From contig NC_059082.1 of the NCBI RefSeq assembly GCF_020497125.1, forward strand, positions 31,332,965 to 31,396,964: a DNA stretch of 64,000 nt, written 5' to 3'. The notes beneath the pieces were generated by a model. It was not told where the DNA came from and did no database searches. It saw only the letters and a list, made by a program, of their open reading frames with translations. This document shows, in pieces, positions 22,376 to 33,900 of the stretch. Position numbers and translations under genes: made by a program. This DNA is from Mauremys mutica (taxonomy: Eukaryota > Chordata > Testudines > Geoemydidae). Each line of letters opens with the position of its first letter. Positions within the stretch are counted from its first letter, which is position 1.

Positions 22376-23261
22376 CGAATATACATACGTGAAAACTCAA
22401 TTCAGTATTCTAAACACACTGATGGCAGCACACACAGCTCTGTACCGTTTCTTTCTGGCATGCAACATATAAAGCTATTCTGAGGCATTATATTCAGGGA
22501 CATCTTCCCTCTCCCGCTTCTGCACAGAAGATCCACAAAAAAGCTGTCAAATGCAGCAAGAGTATTCAATTAAATGCACTGTATCGAGCCTGTGCCTCTT
22601 TACTCAGTTGTCTTACTAGAGCATCTTTACCCATTTTCTGTTTTATTTACACATAACACCAAATAAGCATCTTCCTCTAAAAAGTGGGTTAACTATTGCT
22701 CAGGGAACCCAGCTCTAAATGACAATCCAAATGTAGGATCAAATAACTTCAACTTCTGCATTCACACTGGGAAGGAGATGGATTAATAAGACACAATTTG
22801 TAGAACTAATTGATGTAATACAGAAGGCCAGGGCTCAATCTTACTGAAAGGCTATATTTTGCTCTTAAAGAAATTGAATCTATGTTGATTGAAGTGAGTT
22901 CATTAGAGCCAAGAAAAATCTCTTGCCTGCTTTTGGATCTGAATACCCAGTTTACATGGGAGTCATCCAGCTTCTGCTAATATCACTCAGCATCAGCCAG
23001 TGCTTGGTTGAATAATCCTCAAGCAGAGAAGAGCGCAGAGCTCTGTGGGTCTGTAGGCTCTTTATATTCCTTTGGATATTAGTGCAAGAGAGAACTGCTA
23101 CCCAGTAAAGCATAGCAAAGAAATAAAAAAAAGCTTGCCATGTTCATTGTCTTGCCCTTTTATGTGTGGTAACACAGTTTGGTCCCATGAATGTTAGCAT
23201 CATGTGACTTGTGACCAATCAACTACTTGATATTAGAAATACAGGATAAAAGGTAATAATT
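22376..23261. other. Noncoding stretch
   Basis: Nothing recognised; no repeat or gene can be supported. Confidence 0.5.
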
Positions 23262-23439
23262 GGAGATATACCAATCTCCTAGAACTGGAAGGGACCTTAA
23301 AAGGTCATTGAGTCCAGCCCCCTGCCTTCACTAGCAGGACCAATTTTTGCCCCAGATCCCTAAGTGGCCCCCTCAAGGATTGAACTCACAACCCTGGATT
23401 TAGCAGGCAAATGCTCAAACCACTGAGCTAGCCCTCCCC
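23262..23439 (-). mobile_element. tRNA-derived SINE of the cryptodiran turtle (Cry) type
   Basis: On the minus strand the element starts with a tRNA-like head: A box TAGCTCAGTGG (23420-23430) and B box GAGTTCAATCC (23378-23388). A unique middle and a tail ending near TATATCTCC follow. The tail has GACTCAATGACC and AGGTCCCTTCCAGTTCTA, similar in order to the 3' block of CR1 (GACTAGATGATC, GGTCCCTTCTGATC). Pol III promoter boxes look intact. This family is known from cryptodiran turtles, which is the best taxonomic marker in the window. Confidence 0.9.
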
Positions 23440-24000
23440 TGAGGAAGATTATGTGGGTATTACTCCATGAAGTTAAAATAATGCTGGGGGGAAAACTGTT
23501 AGGCAATTTGAACAACTACATTCATAGAAATATTCCATGACAAAGAAAAGTAGCTACAGGTCATTGAACAAATTATTCATAGTGAACTCTTCACTCATCT
23601 ATACTACTAACATCAAACTGAAATCCTGCTCAGTATTTCAGAAGCTACAGAGATTGGTGCATTAGAGATAAAAATTTATCTCACTAGGCTTAATAGTTTC
23701 TACTAGACTGTTTTGTAAGCCACAAATGTCTCAATTCCATAAAAGATCTGTTATCAGTGCAAGTTGAATAATTCAAATAATTTTGCCTCTTCTTTTCACA
23801 AAATATGAAATGAAAGTAAACGTTGAATTGCATATTCAATAGTAATAGCTGACATTCAACATCTGCACTATGGTCCTGATAAAAAACCCACTGATTTCAA
23901 TGGGCTTTGGAGCAGGCCCTAAATTGTTAGTTGCAAAAACCATTTGACCAGCGCAGCATGGAGTTAATAGTTTTCATACTGAATCTTCACAACTGTTTGC

Positions 24001-24179
24001 AAAAGCAGCAAAGAGTCCTGTGGCACTTTATAGACTAACAGACGTATTGGAGCATGAGCTTTCGTGGGTGAATACAAGTAAATCTGATGCATCCGACAAA
24101 GTGGGTATTCACCCACGAAAGCTCATGCTCCAATATGTGTGTTAGTCTACAAGGTGCAACAGGACTCTTTGCTGCTTTT
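24001..24179. repeat. Head-to-head inverted repeat, 75-bp arms
   Basis: Arms at 24001-24075 and 24105-24179 are reverse complements with 5 mismatches by my count, separated by 29 bp. Right of the second arm, family sequence continues (CAGATCCAGACTAACACGGC, to about 24216). The arms hold the same sequence as the fold-back insertion at 28776-28922. Noncoding. Confidence 0.88.
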
Positions 24180-25186
24180 ACAGATCCAGACTAACACGGC
24201 TGCCCCTCTAATACTTGAGCTGTATGTAAGATAATTATATGGGAGAAAGGAAATGCTGTAAAAGATAAAAATCAAATCTTTGTATAATAAATAGATTTTG
24301 CAATTTTGTGATCTGCCCTTGATCATTTGAGCTTACATTTTGTATGAGAGAGTAAAGATAATTCAAGCACAGTGAACTCACAAGGAGCTCAAGTATGACT
24401 GCATGGTGAATACTTTTTTAAATCCAAGGACTATTTGCAGAATCTCTCCTTGTGCCCCCTTTCCCTCACTATTAAGCTCCATTAGTTATTGTTTCTTGAT
24501 CATAAAGCCCAAAATTGGATCAGGAAATGGTCATCCAAACATACTTACTATGCTCATGTTTATTTGTATGACCCATATAAGTGTTTGTCCATGAAATGTC
24601 CATATTGCTCAACTGGCTGGCAAAAGCAGATGCATGCTTATTACAACACAAGGCACTCTTAATAACGTTTCTGGACTTGGGGTGGGGACAGATTTACTTG
24701 TGTAAACCAGCACACTCTCACTGCCTTCAATGGAGCTATGCCTATTTACAACAGCTGAAAATCTAGCCCCTTCCTCTTTTTTTACTTTTAAATTCATTCT
24801 TAAAAACATTTTTCAGCTGTATTAACTCAACAAACTCTGGCCCTTGCAGAGCGCTGAGCTTCTCGTCTCTATCAGTCCCCTAGCAATGACATCTAGTTCA
24901 TTATTTTTAATAATGTGGCATGTGTCCAAAGCTTTTATCAGTGTCACTTCACTGGGCTTTAGTGTGTCAAAAGGTGCTCAGTGTATTAAGCCATATATTT
25001 CTACCCCTTTCTTGGAATCTATTTTTAAGTTTAATTAAAAAGGATGCACAAATAGAGGTCTCTATGTATATTCTGTTTAACCAACACATTAATTCTTTCG
25101 AGGTAATGAAGTAGTAAGTGATACAGCTTCATTAACATTGTAGAAGTGTACTTCATCCTCTAAGTACAATCCATAGTATCAAACAA

Positions 25187-25298
25187 ACCTCATCCTGAAA
25201 ACATCTATGCACATGCTTAACCTCAAGCATGTGAGCAGTCCCACTGAATTCAATATTTAGAGACAAGCACACGTGTATGTTTTTCCAGGATCAGGGCC
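25187..25298. repeat. Palindromic small repeat
   Basis: Left end AAACCTCATCCTGAAAACAT, right end TTTTTCCAGGATCAGGGCC, inverted with a few mismatches. A central GCACATGCTTAACC/AAGCATGTGAGCAG fold is also present. Confidence 0.55.
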
Positions 25299-27469
25299 AA
25301 CTTTATTTACAAACCCTGCACAATGTGAATAGGGGAGAAATTCACAACAATTCTATTCACACCAGCTAGTGTCATATTTACCCATACATTTAGCATTCAG
25401 TAATGCAGAGTTGAGCTGATTTGAGAAACTGCAGAATAAATATTGATATATTATAACAGTCTATTACTCATTTTCTAAGTAAACCACTGATTTTAATTTA
25501 CTTACAATTTTGCAGTAGCTTCAGTCCACAGAGAAAATTAGATTTTTATATATCATAGCAAATCACAAAGCCAAAATGTCAACTTCATATATCAGGCAAT
25601 TACTTGTACTGTTTATTTTGGGGGGAAATTTCTACATATATTTACTCAGAAAACCACCCGGGTCCCTCCAAAATAAATAGGGGCTATAATTCTTGCCAAA
25701 AAAATCCACAGTTCCAGAGATCTGCTCATCAATTTCCTGCAGCATTAATGAGGAAAGGCGCTGAGACAGTCATTCATACTGTCTTTATGATAAGACTAAC
25801 CTACAGGGCAGATCAAGATTAAGGACAAAGGGAAGACAAATGGATGGGAAGCAGATCTAGTTCTGTTTTAATCCATCACTTGAAATTTTTATTTACCATC
25901 TTAAGTTTGAATGCTATGCTCAAAGTACATATAGAAATTAGATAAGCTCTTCAGGCAAGAAGCTATATAAAAAGGATTGTGGAAAGTTTTTGCAGTCCCA
26001 GGATTTTTGGATCTTTAACATATAGATTTTATTTGGTCTGCACAAAGAAAGTTTACTGGGCAGTCAAAAATAATGATTCCCATTTTATCTAATTTACAAT
26101 GAAGGTTCTCAGGGAGATCTTCTGAATTTGTAAATACAAAGTAATTGGATCAACTGTTGGACTTTTAGTTTTACATGATTAGGATGGGACTTCATCCCCA
26201 GGTAGTGTGGTCACGAGGGGACAGAGATACCTCCAGATATGGAAAGCCTTTCCTTGTTCCGAGTAAGGTGTGGATTTTGCTACTAAGCCATGATTTACAG
26301 TCATTTCTAAAAACACGTTGCTATTTATGACTTGCAAGTAATTAATGTTACTAAGTATAGAGAATACCACACTAACAGTAATTGCTTCACAGCAGTAAAT
26401 AGCAACATTTTAATGGTGAAACCTGAACACATGTAATATCCTGGAAAAACCCTTCACAAGTTTCTGACTAGAACTTCTGAGAGACCAAAGAAGAGATCAC
26501 TCCCAACTAATACATCTGAGGTTTTACCCAGGACATGCTGAGTAAAAATGAGAGTATTCTAATATCCATATTTGGATGATATTTATACTCAGAGGTCTAT
26601 TATTTAGATATTTGGACATATTTGGATCTGAAAAAAAAGTATGGTGCTAAGAGGAATAAAATGCAGGTTGTGATGGATAGGGCCATGAGGACACAGCAGC
26701 ACAGCTCTCTATGTACGTATTATATGGCCCCAACTTCCTGTACCTGAGCATGCCTCAAGACTTGGAAATCTCCCTCTAAGCAAATATCTGCACACATACC
26801 CCCGACTATATGACAACCTAAACATCTTCTGTTGGATGTTCTGTTGACTGACCAACATTCATGCTTTTTGGGAAATTTATTATCCGGCTCACCTATCCCT
26901 AATGCACATGCAGGTCTTGGGGCGTAGACATGCTTAATAAAGCTGACTGGTATTTATTTTGGTATCAGTTCTGCTCGATACAACCCTGTTGGCATTAAGG
27001 TTTGGGTAAAATTTAGCCCTTTATTATACTCTCTCTCTCTCTGCTATTTCTAAGATAGTCATCACCCTGGTACCTAGGCATGACTCTACTAAGTCTCATG
27101 AAATTTGAGATGTCACAATTTGTCCTTTACCCCACTGGGTGCCTTCACCTGGACAAATAGTTTCCCCATTCCTAGAGAAGATGTTTCAACATTAGACAAA
27201 TACCTTTTTGCTGGACATACAGTGTAGCTTCCAGTCTCATCCCCACTAAGAGGAACTACTTCTAGATGCAAGGTTGACTGGTGTTTGCTGACAGATGTTC
27301 CTGAGATTATACAGGTAGACTGATATTACACACTGCTCTATTCTTGGGGTTTGTTTTCTGTGGCAATACCAGTAATGATACTTTTCACTTCTAATATTAT
27401 AACACACTTGACAAATCCTAAGGAATTAATCTAACTTTCTGGTAAGGCAGGTAATTATTTTCCATATAA

Positions 27470-27605
27470 TAAATATATGGAAGCTGAGGCACGGAGAGGT
27501 TATGTGAATTACCCAAGGTAACAGGATGTCTGTGGGAAGACTGAGAATAAACCCCACATAGCATCTATGTCCCAGTCCTGTATTTTAACCACAAGACAAT
27601 CCATT
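27470..27605 (-). repeat. MIR-related fragment
   Basis: GAAGCTGAGGCACGGAGAGG, then CCCAAGGTAACAGGATGTCT and TTTTAACCACAAGACAATCC follow the reverse-strand order of MIR-type elements. Confidence 0.65.
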
Positions 27606-28159
27606 CCCTCTTTAAGAGGGAATTACCCTGCTTAAGTGCCTTGTCAGTGCTTTCTTTTGCCTTCTGCCTCCTCTGCTCCATTGTCAAATAGCTCTCATAC
27701 TATCTACCTGGCAGTACAATGGAAATTTCTAGCAAATAATAAAATTCATCACTAAGCCCCTCTAAATGTAGTATTAAGCCCTTCAAGTCCTTACTGATTT
27801 AACAGATTGGCCCAACTGATAACATTTCCTAATCCATATATTGCACATTTGACCCAATGGAATAATCACCATTGAAAAAGATTTAGAACATACTTAATTT
27901 GATTTTCAGGTTTCACTTGCTCTAACCCTATTCCCAGGGTAGATGTCTTGACTCTTTCTCTTGTGCGCGTGCCCACACGACACCCATACGAGACTTTACA
28001 CCACTTTACAGGAAAGCTGCCTGCTGAGCTATCCACTTGTGCCAACTCAGCAATAGAGCAACACTGCATTTAAAAAATAAATAAATAAAACAATACCCTC
28101 CCCTTTCTTAGCTTTCCTTATTCCAAACAGGTGGAAATCCTTTAATTACAACCACTTCG

Positions 28160-28200
28160 GGTTTTTATTTTTATTTATTTATTTATTTACTCATTTATTT
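28160..28200. repeat. (TTTA)n microsatellite
   Basis: Imperfect TTTA tetranucleotide run. Confidence 0.85.
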
Positions 28201-28775
28201 AATGTCAGGCTCTGAAACCTCACTGCTAATTATTTTGGTTGCAGTTTGGTGATCCACCTGCTAGCACTGAGAGCTACACAGCAGATTGTCAACTGATGTA
28301 AGGCTTCTATGAGCGATGCTAGCCCTCTAGCTCAATCATCCCTCTGCCAGGTTCTCATTATCCAAAAACAAAAAGCAAAACAAAAAAAATCTTCCTTCCA
28401 GCCCTCTTCAACTTCTGGCCTAACCAGATGGCAAAGGAAGGGGGGGGGAGGGAGACAGAGAAGCAAAATCAAAAACCTGCCTGTTCTTGCTTAGTAAAAT
28501 GAGAATAAAATTTACTGCCACTAAGAGAGTGGGAGGGGGAGTCTAGATATATGGTAACATTTTATACCTGCCGACTTTGAGAGACAGAAATATGGGGCAT
28601 ACCATTAATCCAGCCCAGGCTCCTGGAGTTCTGCCTGTGGATGGTAGGGAAGGCTGGGTCCCTTGGATGTTCTGAGTGCAATCAGGGGGAGGGATTTTTT
28701 GTTTCCTTGGGTGAAGGAAGGCCTGAGGGCAACCTAGGAGCCTTTTCAAAACACATGGGAGCCCAGGAGAAACAG

Positions 28776-28922
28776 TATCAGAGGGGTAGCTGTGTTAGTG
28801 TTAGTCTGGATCTGTAAAAGCAGCAAAGAATCCTGTGGCACCTTATAGACTAACAGATGTTTTAGAGCATGAACTTTCGTGGGTGAATACCCACTTCGTC
28901 GGATGCATCTTTGCTGCTTTTA
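28776..28922. mobile_element. Fold-back retroelement-like insertion with 12-bp target duplication
   Basis: The direct repeat CAGGAGAAACAG lies at 28764-28775 and again at 28923-28934, so the insert is 28776-28922. It starts TATCAGAGGGGTAGC and carries the family sequence also found at 24001-24216. CTGTAAAAGCAGCAAAGA (28812-28829) returns as its exact complement at 28908-28925, the last three bases being shared with the repeat. A small TGTTAG doubling occurs near 28791-28804. Partly inverted, variably truncated copies are known for Penelope-like elements; that identity is only a suggestion. Confidence 0.8.
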
Positions 28923-28934
28923 CAGGAGAAACAG

Positions 28935-30425
28935 GAAAGTTGACATCTCCATCGTTCTGCAGCATAATAGTAGCAAACAGGAACCTTGTTTACTTCCTCC
29001 AGATAAAGTTCACGTGGGGGTTGGATGTACTTATAGCCTGACTATTGAGCCTCCTGATTATGCTGTATCGCTGGCAGACCCGGTGCTAGCTCACAGCAAG
29101 GCCCCTAGGCCTCACTGAACGCTGACAAATGCACAGCCGGGAACGAATCTGGTTCACCTGTGTGTTAACATTGTTACAATAGATGTGTTACAAAAATGTG
29201 TTTAGGGTTTATGAAATGCTTGTAAGTTGCTGCATGCAGCTCTTTCATTTATGATATCCGTATCCCAGGTTATAAGGTAATATTTAAGTGCTTGTTTTGA
29301 AATTGGAAGCCCCCACAGTCACGAGAGAAGCATTACCAACTTTGAAATACAAGTTTACCACAGGAGATGTAAAAGAAAGCCCATAGATACCAGACAAATC
29401 ATTGCAGAACATCAAAGGACAAAAGACTTTTGATTTCTCCCCCGACACCCATGAAGAAGAGACATGCATGGGGATTTGACCCATCAGCTTGAACTCTGGG
29501 AGAAGGGAATAAAAATCCCTGACAGGAAGAAACCATATCTCTATGCTGCTTAGACTTGGAGACCAAGATTTCTAGGCATAAGCAAGAGATCCCCAGCTCC
29601 TTAGCCTGGGTTAGTCCTAAGAGGATATATAGAGCTTGCATATTACAGCAGCCTCTATTACCGTTTGGAACTGAACTCATTTATTTGTGTATGTTTACCT
29701 GCTTTAACCTTGTAAATAACTCATTTCTTTTCTTAGTTAATAAACCTTTAGTTCATTTATTATAGGATTGGCTCCAAGCCTTGTCTTTGGTGTAGGATCT
29801 AAGGTGCAATTGACCTAGGGTAAGTGACTGTCCTTTGGGACTGGGAGTAACCTGAATATTATTGTGATTTTTGGAGTAAGGGAGCACCTATCACAAAGGC
29901 AAGCTTATGGGGGTGGCAAAATAGATTAGAGTACCCAGGCAGACTGTCTGTGACTCCATGTTTAGGCTGTTATAGTGCCTGAGGAGTTAACACTTGATAC
30001 TTGGCTGGTAAAGTTTAAATATAGCACTCACAGCCAATTTGGGGTATGTGCCCTGCATCTTAATCATCTGCCCTGAGGGTGGTACTCATGCTCCTGAGCC
30101 ACTCCAGATGCTTGGCAGATGCACGAGGCAGAATAGAATTCAGCTCTTAAGCCCAAAGTTGTGCAGCATTAACAAATAGAACCATGGATATCATCCACCC
30201 TAACTGTCCCATTCAGAGGACCCACCCTAGTTTTTGGGCACATCACTTCCCATTTTTCCAGTCTGGAAAGCTCTCTTTACTCAGTGTATTTCAATGACTC
30301 AATAGGTTAAAACCTATTTGTCTTGCTTATTTAAAGCAGACCAATCCTGGCAGTTGTGGCTCAAACACACAAGGACCTACATTTTCAAAAGAGATTTGTG
30401 AGTTTGGGTGCCTCAGTTGAGACAC
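28935..30425. other. Noncoding, possible old LTR-like sequence
   Basis: No gene. From about 29150 to 30130 the sequence resembles a common turtle retroelement-like repeat, with GTTAATAAACCTTTAG (29734-29749) holding a possible AATAAA signal. I could not define ends or a duplication, so the class stays open. Confidence 0.35.
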
Positions 30426-30924
30426 TTTAAGGTGCGGGGCAGATTTTCAGAAGGCAAGTGCTCAGCACTTTTTGGGGAAAAGATGTTTAAGCTGTTTCAA
30501 GTTACCTCAATTTTTGGGGAGCCCAACCCAAAGACCAGTTCCTTTTCTAAACTGAGGTCAAGGAGCATGTATGTTAAGTAAGAAGGTGCCTTTCTTTGTT
30601 TTTAGACATAATTCCTTTTGTGAGATCCACACTAAGGATTATATGTAACTGTGCAGCAGTCAAGCAGTCTCGCATCAAGCCAGCAAAATCCATAGGAACC
30701 CCACTGGTGGCACTGCTATCAGGAGTTAAATCAGTGCATCCCCCCCAGTCACTCTGACCATGCCACTCTCTAGCTACCCAATTTTTGCACTGTCCTAGTT
30801 TCTCTGGCCTTTTGTGGGGGGGTAACGCCATTTTTGAGGAGCCCAACTTGAAACAGTTTAAAAGTGTCTGTGTTCCCCCAAAAGTGCTGAGCACTTGCCC
30901 TCTGAAAACCTGCCCCCACCTTAA
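30426..30924. repeat. Pair of inverted repeat copies, about 80 bp each
   Basis: 30426-30504 and 30844-30924 are reverse complements with mismatches and small gaps; both carry GCAAGTGCTCAGCACTTTT or its complement, and CTGTTTCAAGTT or its complement. The approximately 340 bp between them show no gene. Either one TIR element or two opposed copies of a small repeat. Confidence 0.75.
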
Positions 30925-33900
30925 ACATGGGTATAGTTTGTGGGGGGGGGGCGGCATTGCCTGCTCAAACTGCAAGCCTCAGGCAGGCATGGAATTTGCC
31001 CTCCCCATGTGACCCCATTGGCCTGACTGGAGCTGCCCTCCGCCCCAAATATAGAAGTCAAACTAAGCCTATGCCCTTAAAGTGTTTTTGTTACTTTTCA
31101 TGGAAACAAAAAAAAAAAGACAGCCTCCAAGGAAACCTGCCATTTCACTCTGAAAGGGTGTTCTGCAAGTGAAAATGGAGATCTTTCTGGGAAAAATGGT
31201 AAAAAATTGTGTTTGGCTAAAGTCAGAGAAATCCATGGTTTGGTGCTCTGCAAGATTTTAACAATGTTCATAGTGAAAAGCTGGGTTTTACTGATGGAAA
31301 TATTCCTTTATCTAGTATATACTCAAGAAAGCCTCAGGATTACATTTGAGTATTTTGCAAAGTGAGAAGTAGTAGTTTGACTGAGATTTATTAATAAGAT
31401 GAAAGTAGCTGTGGGCCAAACTTTGAACTACTTCAGAAAGACAGGTTACTGTAAAATGAGGCCAGGAAAACTGGACTGCTAATGGAATGGAAAGCCTACA
31501 GGTCTTGAACGTTGCCCTGGTGAATAATGACCATGTATCATTCCACCATCTGATGGGAGTTTGGTAGCCTTTACTTAAGTCTGATGGCCCCTCTCCAGTT
31601 CCTGGCAGGCAGGTGTCCACATAACAAGTCTATAAGCTACTGTTGGCAGTAGTTGGTTTCAGCAGAGTGGTCCAAGACTGGATGGGCACGGATTCCGAAC
31701 TGTCATTTCACCATTTGAGGTGGATGCTTTGGGTCAGAGCTGAGGTGCATTAGCGAGGCAGAATAAGATATTTTCACTAATGTTTTCCAGGCTGTATTTG
31801 TTATATAGATAAATAGAAGTCTTTAGTTTCTAGGACCAGAGCCAAAACAACTAATCCAGCACTAATTTCACGTAATTTTTATAGACATGCTCAGATAAAA
31901 GGTATTAAAACAGTTTTGAAAGCAAGACTATTCTGTGCAGTGATTAACAAAAAAATCTTGAGGTAAAGTAGTCTCTAGAAACCACATTTATACTGCCTCG
32001 GAAACAGTCTTTTTAAATACTTTTCTTCCAGCACTTCAATTTAGCTCAATGGTACAGCCACTCCTGGGATTTATGATTTGCTAGGAGGAAAATAAAGGGC
32101 AGTATACCTTTAAATAGTCTCAAGTACTCTTGAAAGAAGGTAGCAACTTCCTCTTTAGGCTGTTGTGAAAACGCCTTGTCTCCCTGATTTACACAGGTAC
32201 GGAGTGAATGGTTCAGAAGCTGAGGCCTGCTCAGCCAAACACCCATGTGTGCATGAAATTAGAATGTCAACATTTGATTCATGCTGCCAGGCTGTGACTG
32301 TGAAACAAATTATGTCAGTGGGTGGCAATTGCAATATTAGTCTAAGCAGATAACATTTAGCTAAAAGGAGGGGCTCAGTCTGCAGTCTTCTCCCTACCAA
32401 TATGTCAACATCATTAGACCTAGAAGGCTGGGAATTTTCTCAGAATGGATAAAATACAGAGGCAAACAAAGATGTTATAGGTTAAGAAAAGGTTTAGCAT
32501 AAAGCACAAAACAGTGCAATTCTAATAAAGGCCAGGACTTTCATTACAACTCCTTCCCCCCACTGCCCTCTCTGCGCACACTAGAAAATCTCTAAACTTC
32601 TTCAAAACAGAACTTTAATTTAATGAAGGTGTTGTTTTTAAAAAAATTCTTGATTTAACACACACTTGAGTGTAAACTTATAACAGTATCACCTCTAGTA
32701 AGTAAAAAAAAATGTCTGCAGGGCAGGAGAAGTGCAATTTACTATTTAAATTTTTATAAAGAAAGTCGTGGAAATGTTTGGCTTGAGATATCAAACTTTT
32801 TAAATAGAAAGAAAAAGCTAAATTTGGCTTCTTTTCAATGAAAGAGTTACAAATTAGTCTTTGGAAGAGAGAGAGAAAACAAGTTTTCACACGTTGCTTC
32901 TGGCATTTTCAAGCCCGAGTCATTTCACTCCCCAGAGATCAACAGTGATGTTTGAAAGACATGAAGTCAATATTTTCTAATAAATTAAATCTTAAAAACC
33001 CAGCCACGTTTGAAACTAGTTTTGGAGACATAATACTAGTTGTTCATTTTCCTGGTTTAGAACAACAACAACAAAAACAGAAAAACTCCACTCTGAGAAG
33101 ACAAGCCAAAGTTTCACATGAAACAAAGGTTATTTTCTCCCAACTTTCTCAATTAATCCATAACAGGCCTTTAATTATAAATGAGAATTTTACCATGAAA
33201 TCGGTCATATATCTAGCTCCATTTTATAGTCTCATTTCTTTTAACTAGCAATATGGCAAAACATCAATTTAAGGTTTTATTCCATTCCAAACACCCATGT
33301 TGTTAAAGTTAATGCTGTGAAAAATCTAACTTGTAACAGTGAAATGTTTATGGAAGCAGCCATTCATTTAGCTGTAGAACTAGGCAACAGCCATCAGCCA
33401 CATAGTTAATGTTCAGAAAGACAGTATTTTTAGGTGATTCTGCTGAAACCTAAATCTATCAGTTTTACCTTCCAGCATATAAAAGATTAGCTTTACTTTA
33501 GGGATATGTGAAAGCCCCTTGAAGGGAAATGGCTTGCATGCTCCTCCCCTGCTTGTTAGCCAATACTGTACATAACCCAGGTATTTATACACCTTCACCA
33601 GCACTCTTCTTCACTTTATTTTGATAGTAACCTTTATTCCTATTTGGGGAACACATAAGGCTCAATGTTGCTCCTGCTAAAGACAATGAGTTTTATCACT
33701 GGATCAAATGCTAATCGCCCTTACTCACTTGAGACATTCCATTGACTTTAACAGGCCAAATTAATCACTGGTGTAACTTGAGTAAGGATGAATTTGGTCC
33801 AATGAGAGAATAGGGCTGGGTGCGCTCACTTTGATGGGGAAAAGATAGGGAACGTAAAGATACATTCAAATTATTTACTCTTCATGCTTTGCAAGGATTG

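Larger units (their letters stand above)
24217..28159. other. Long noncoding stretch with scattered old repeats
   Basis: No gene found. Includes a palindromic small repeat (25187-25298), a MIR-related piece (27470-27605) and a region at about 26670-26990 with AATAAAGCTGACTGG that might be an old LTR, but no terminal pair or duplication was found. Confidence 0.45.

Noticed and set aside
23378..23439. A tRNA gene on the minus strand (A and B boxes)
   Set aside because: The boxes belong to the tRNA-derived head of a SINE; the SINE body and tail follow directly.
26670..26990. Possible LTR, with a TGTGATGG start and AATAAAGCTGACTGG
   Set aside because: No matching terminal CA, no target duplication and no retroviral interior found.
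29150..30130. Possible retroelement LTR with an AATAAA signal
   Set aside because: Resembles sequence I recall as repeated in turtles, but ends could not be defined; kept only as a noncoding note.
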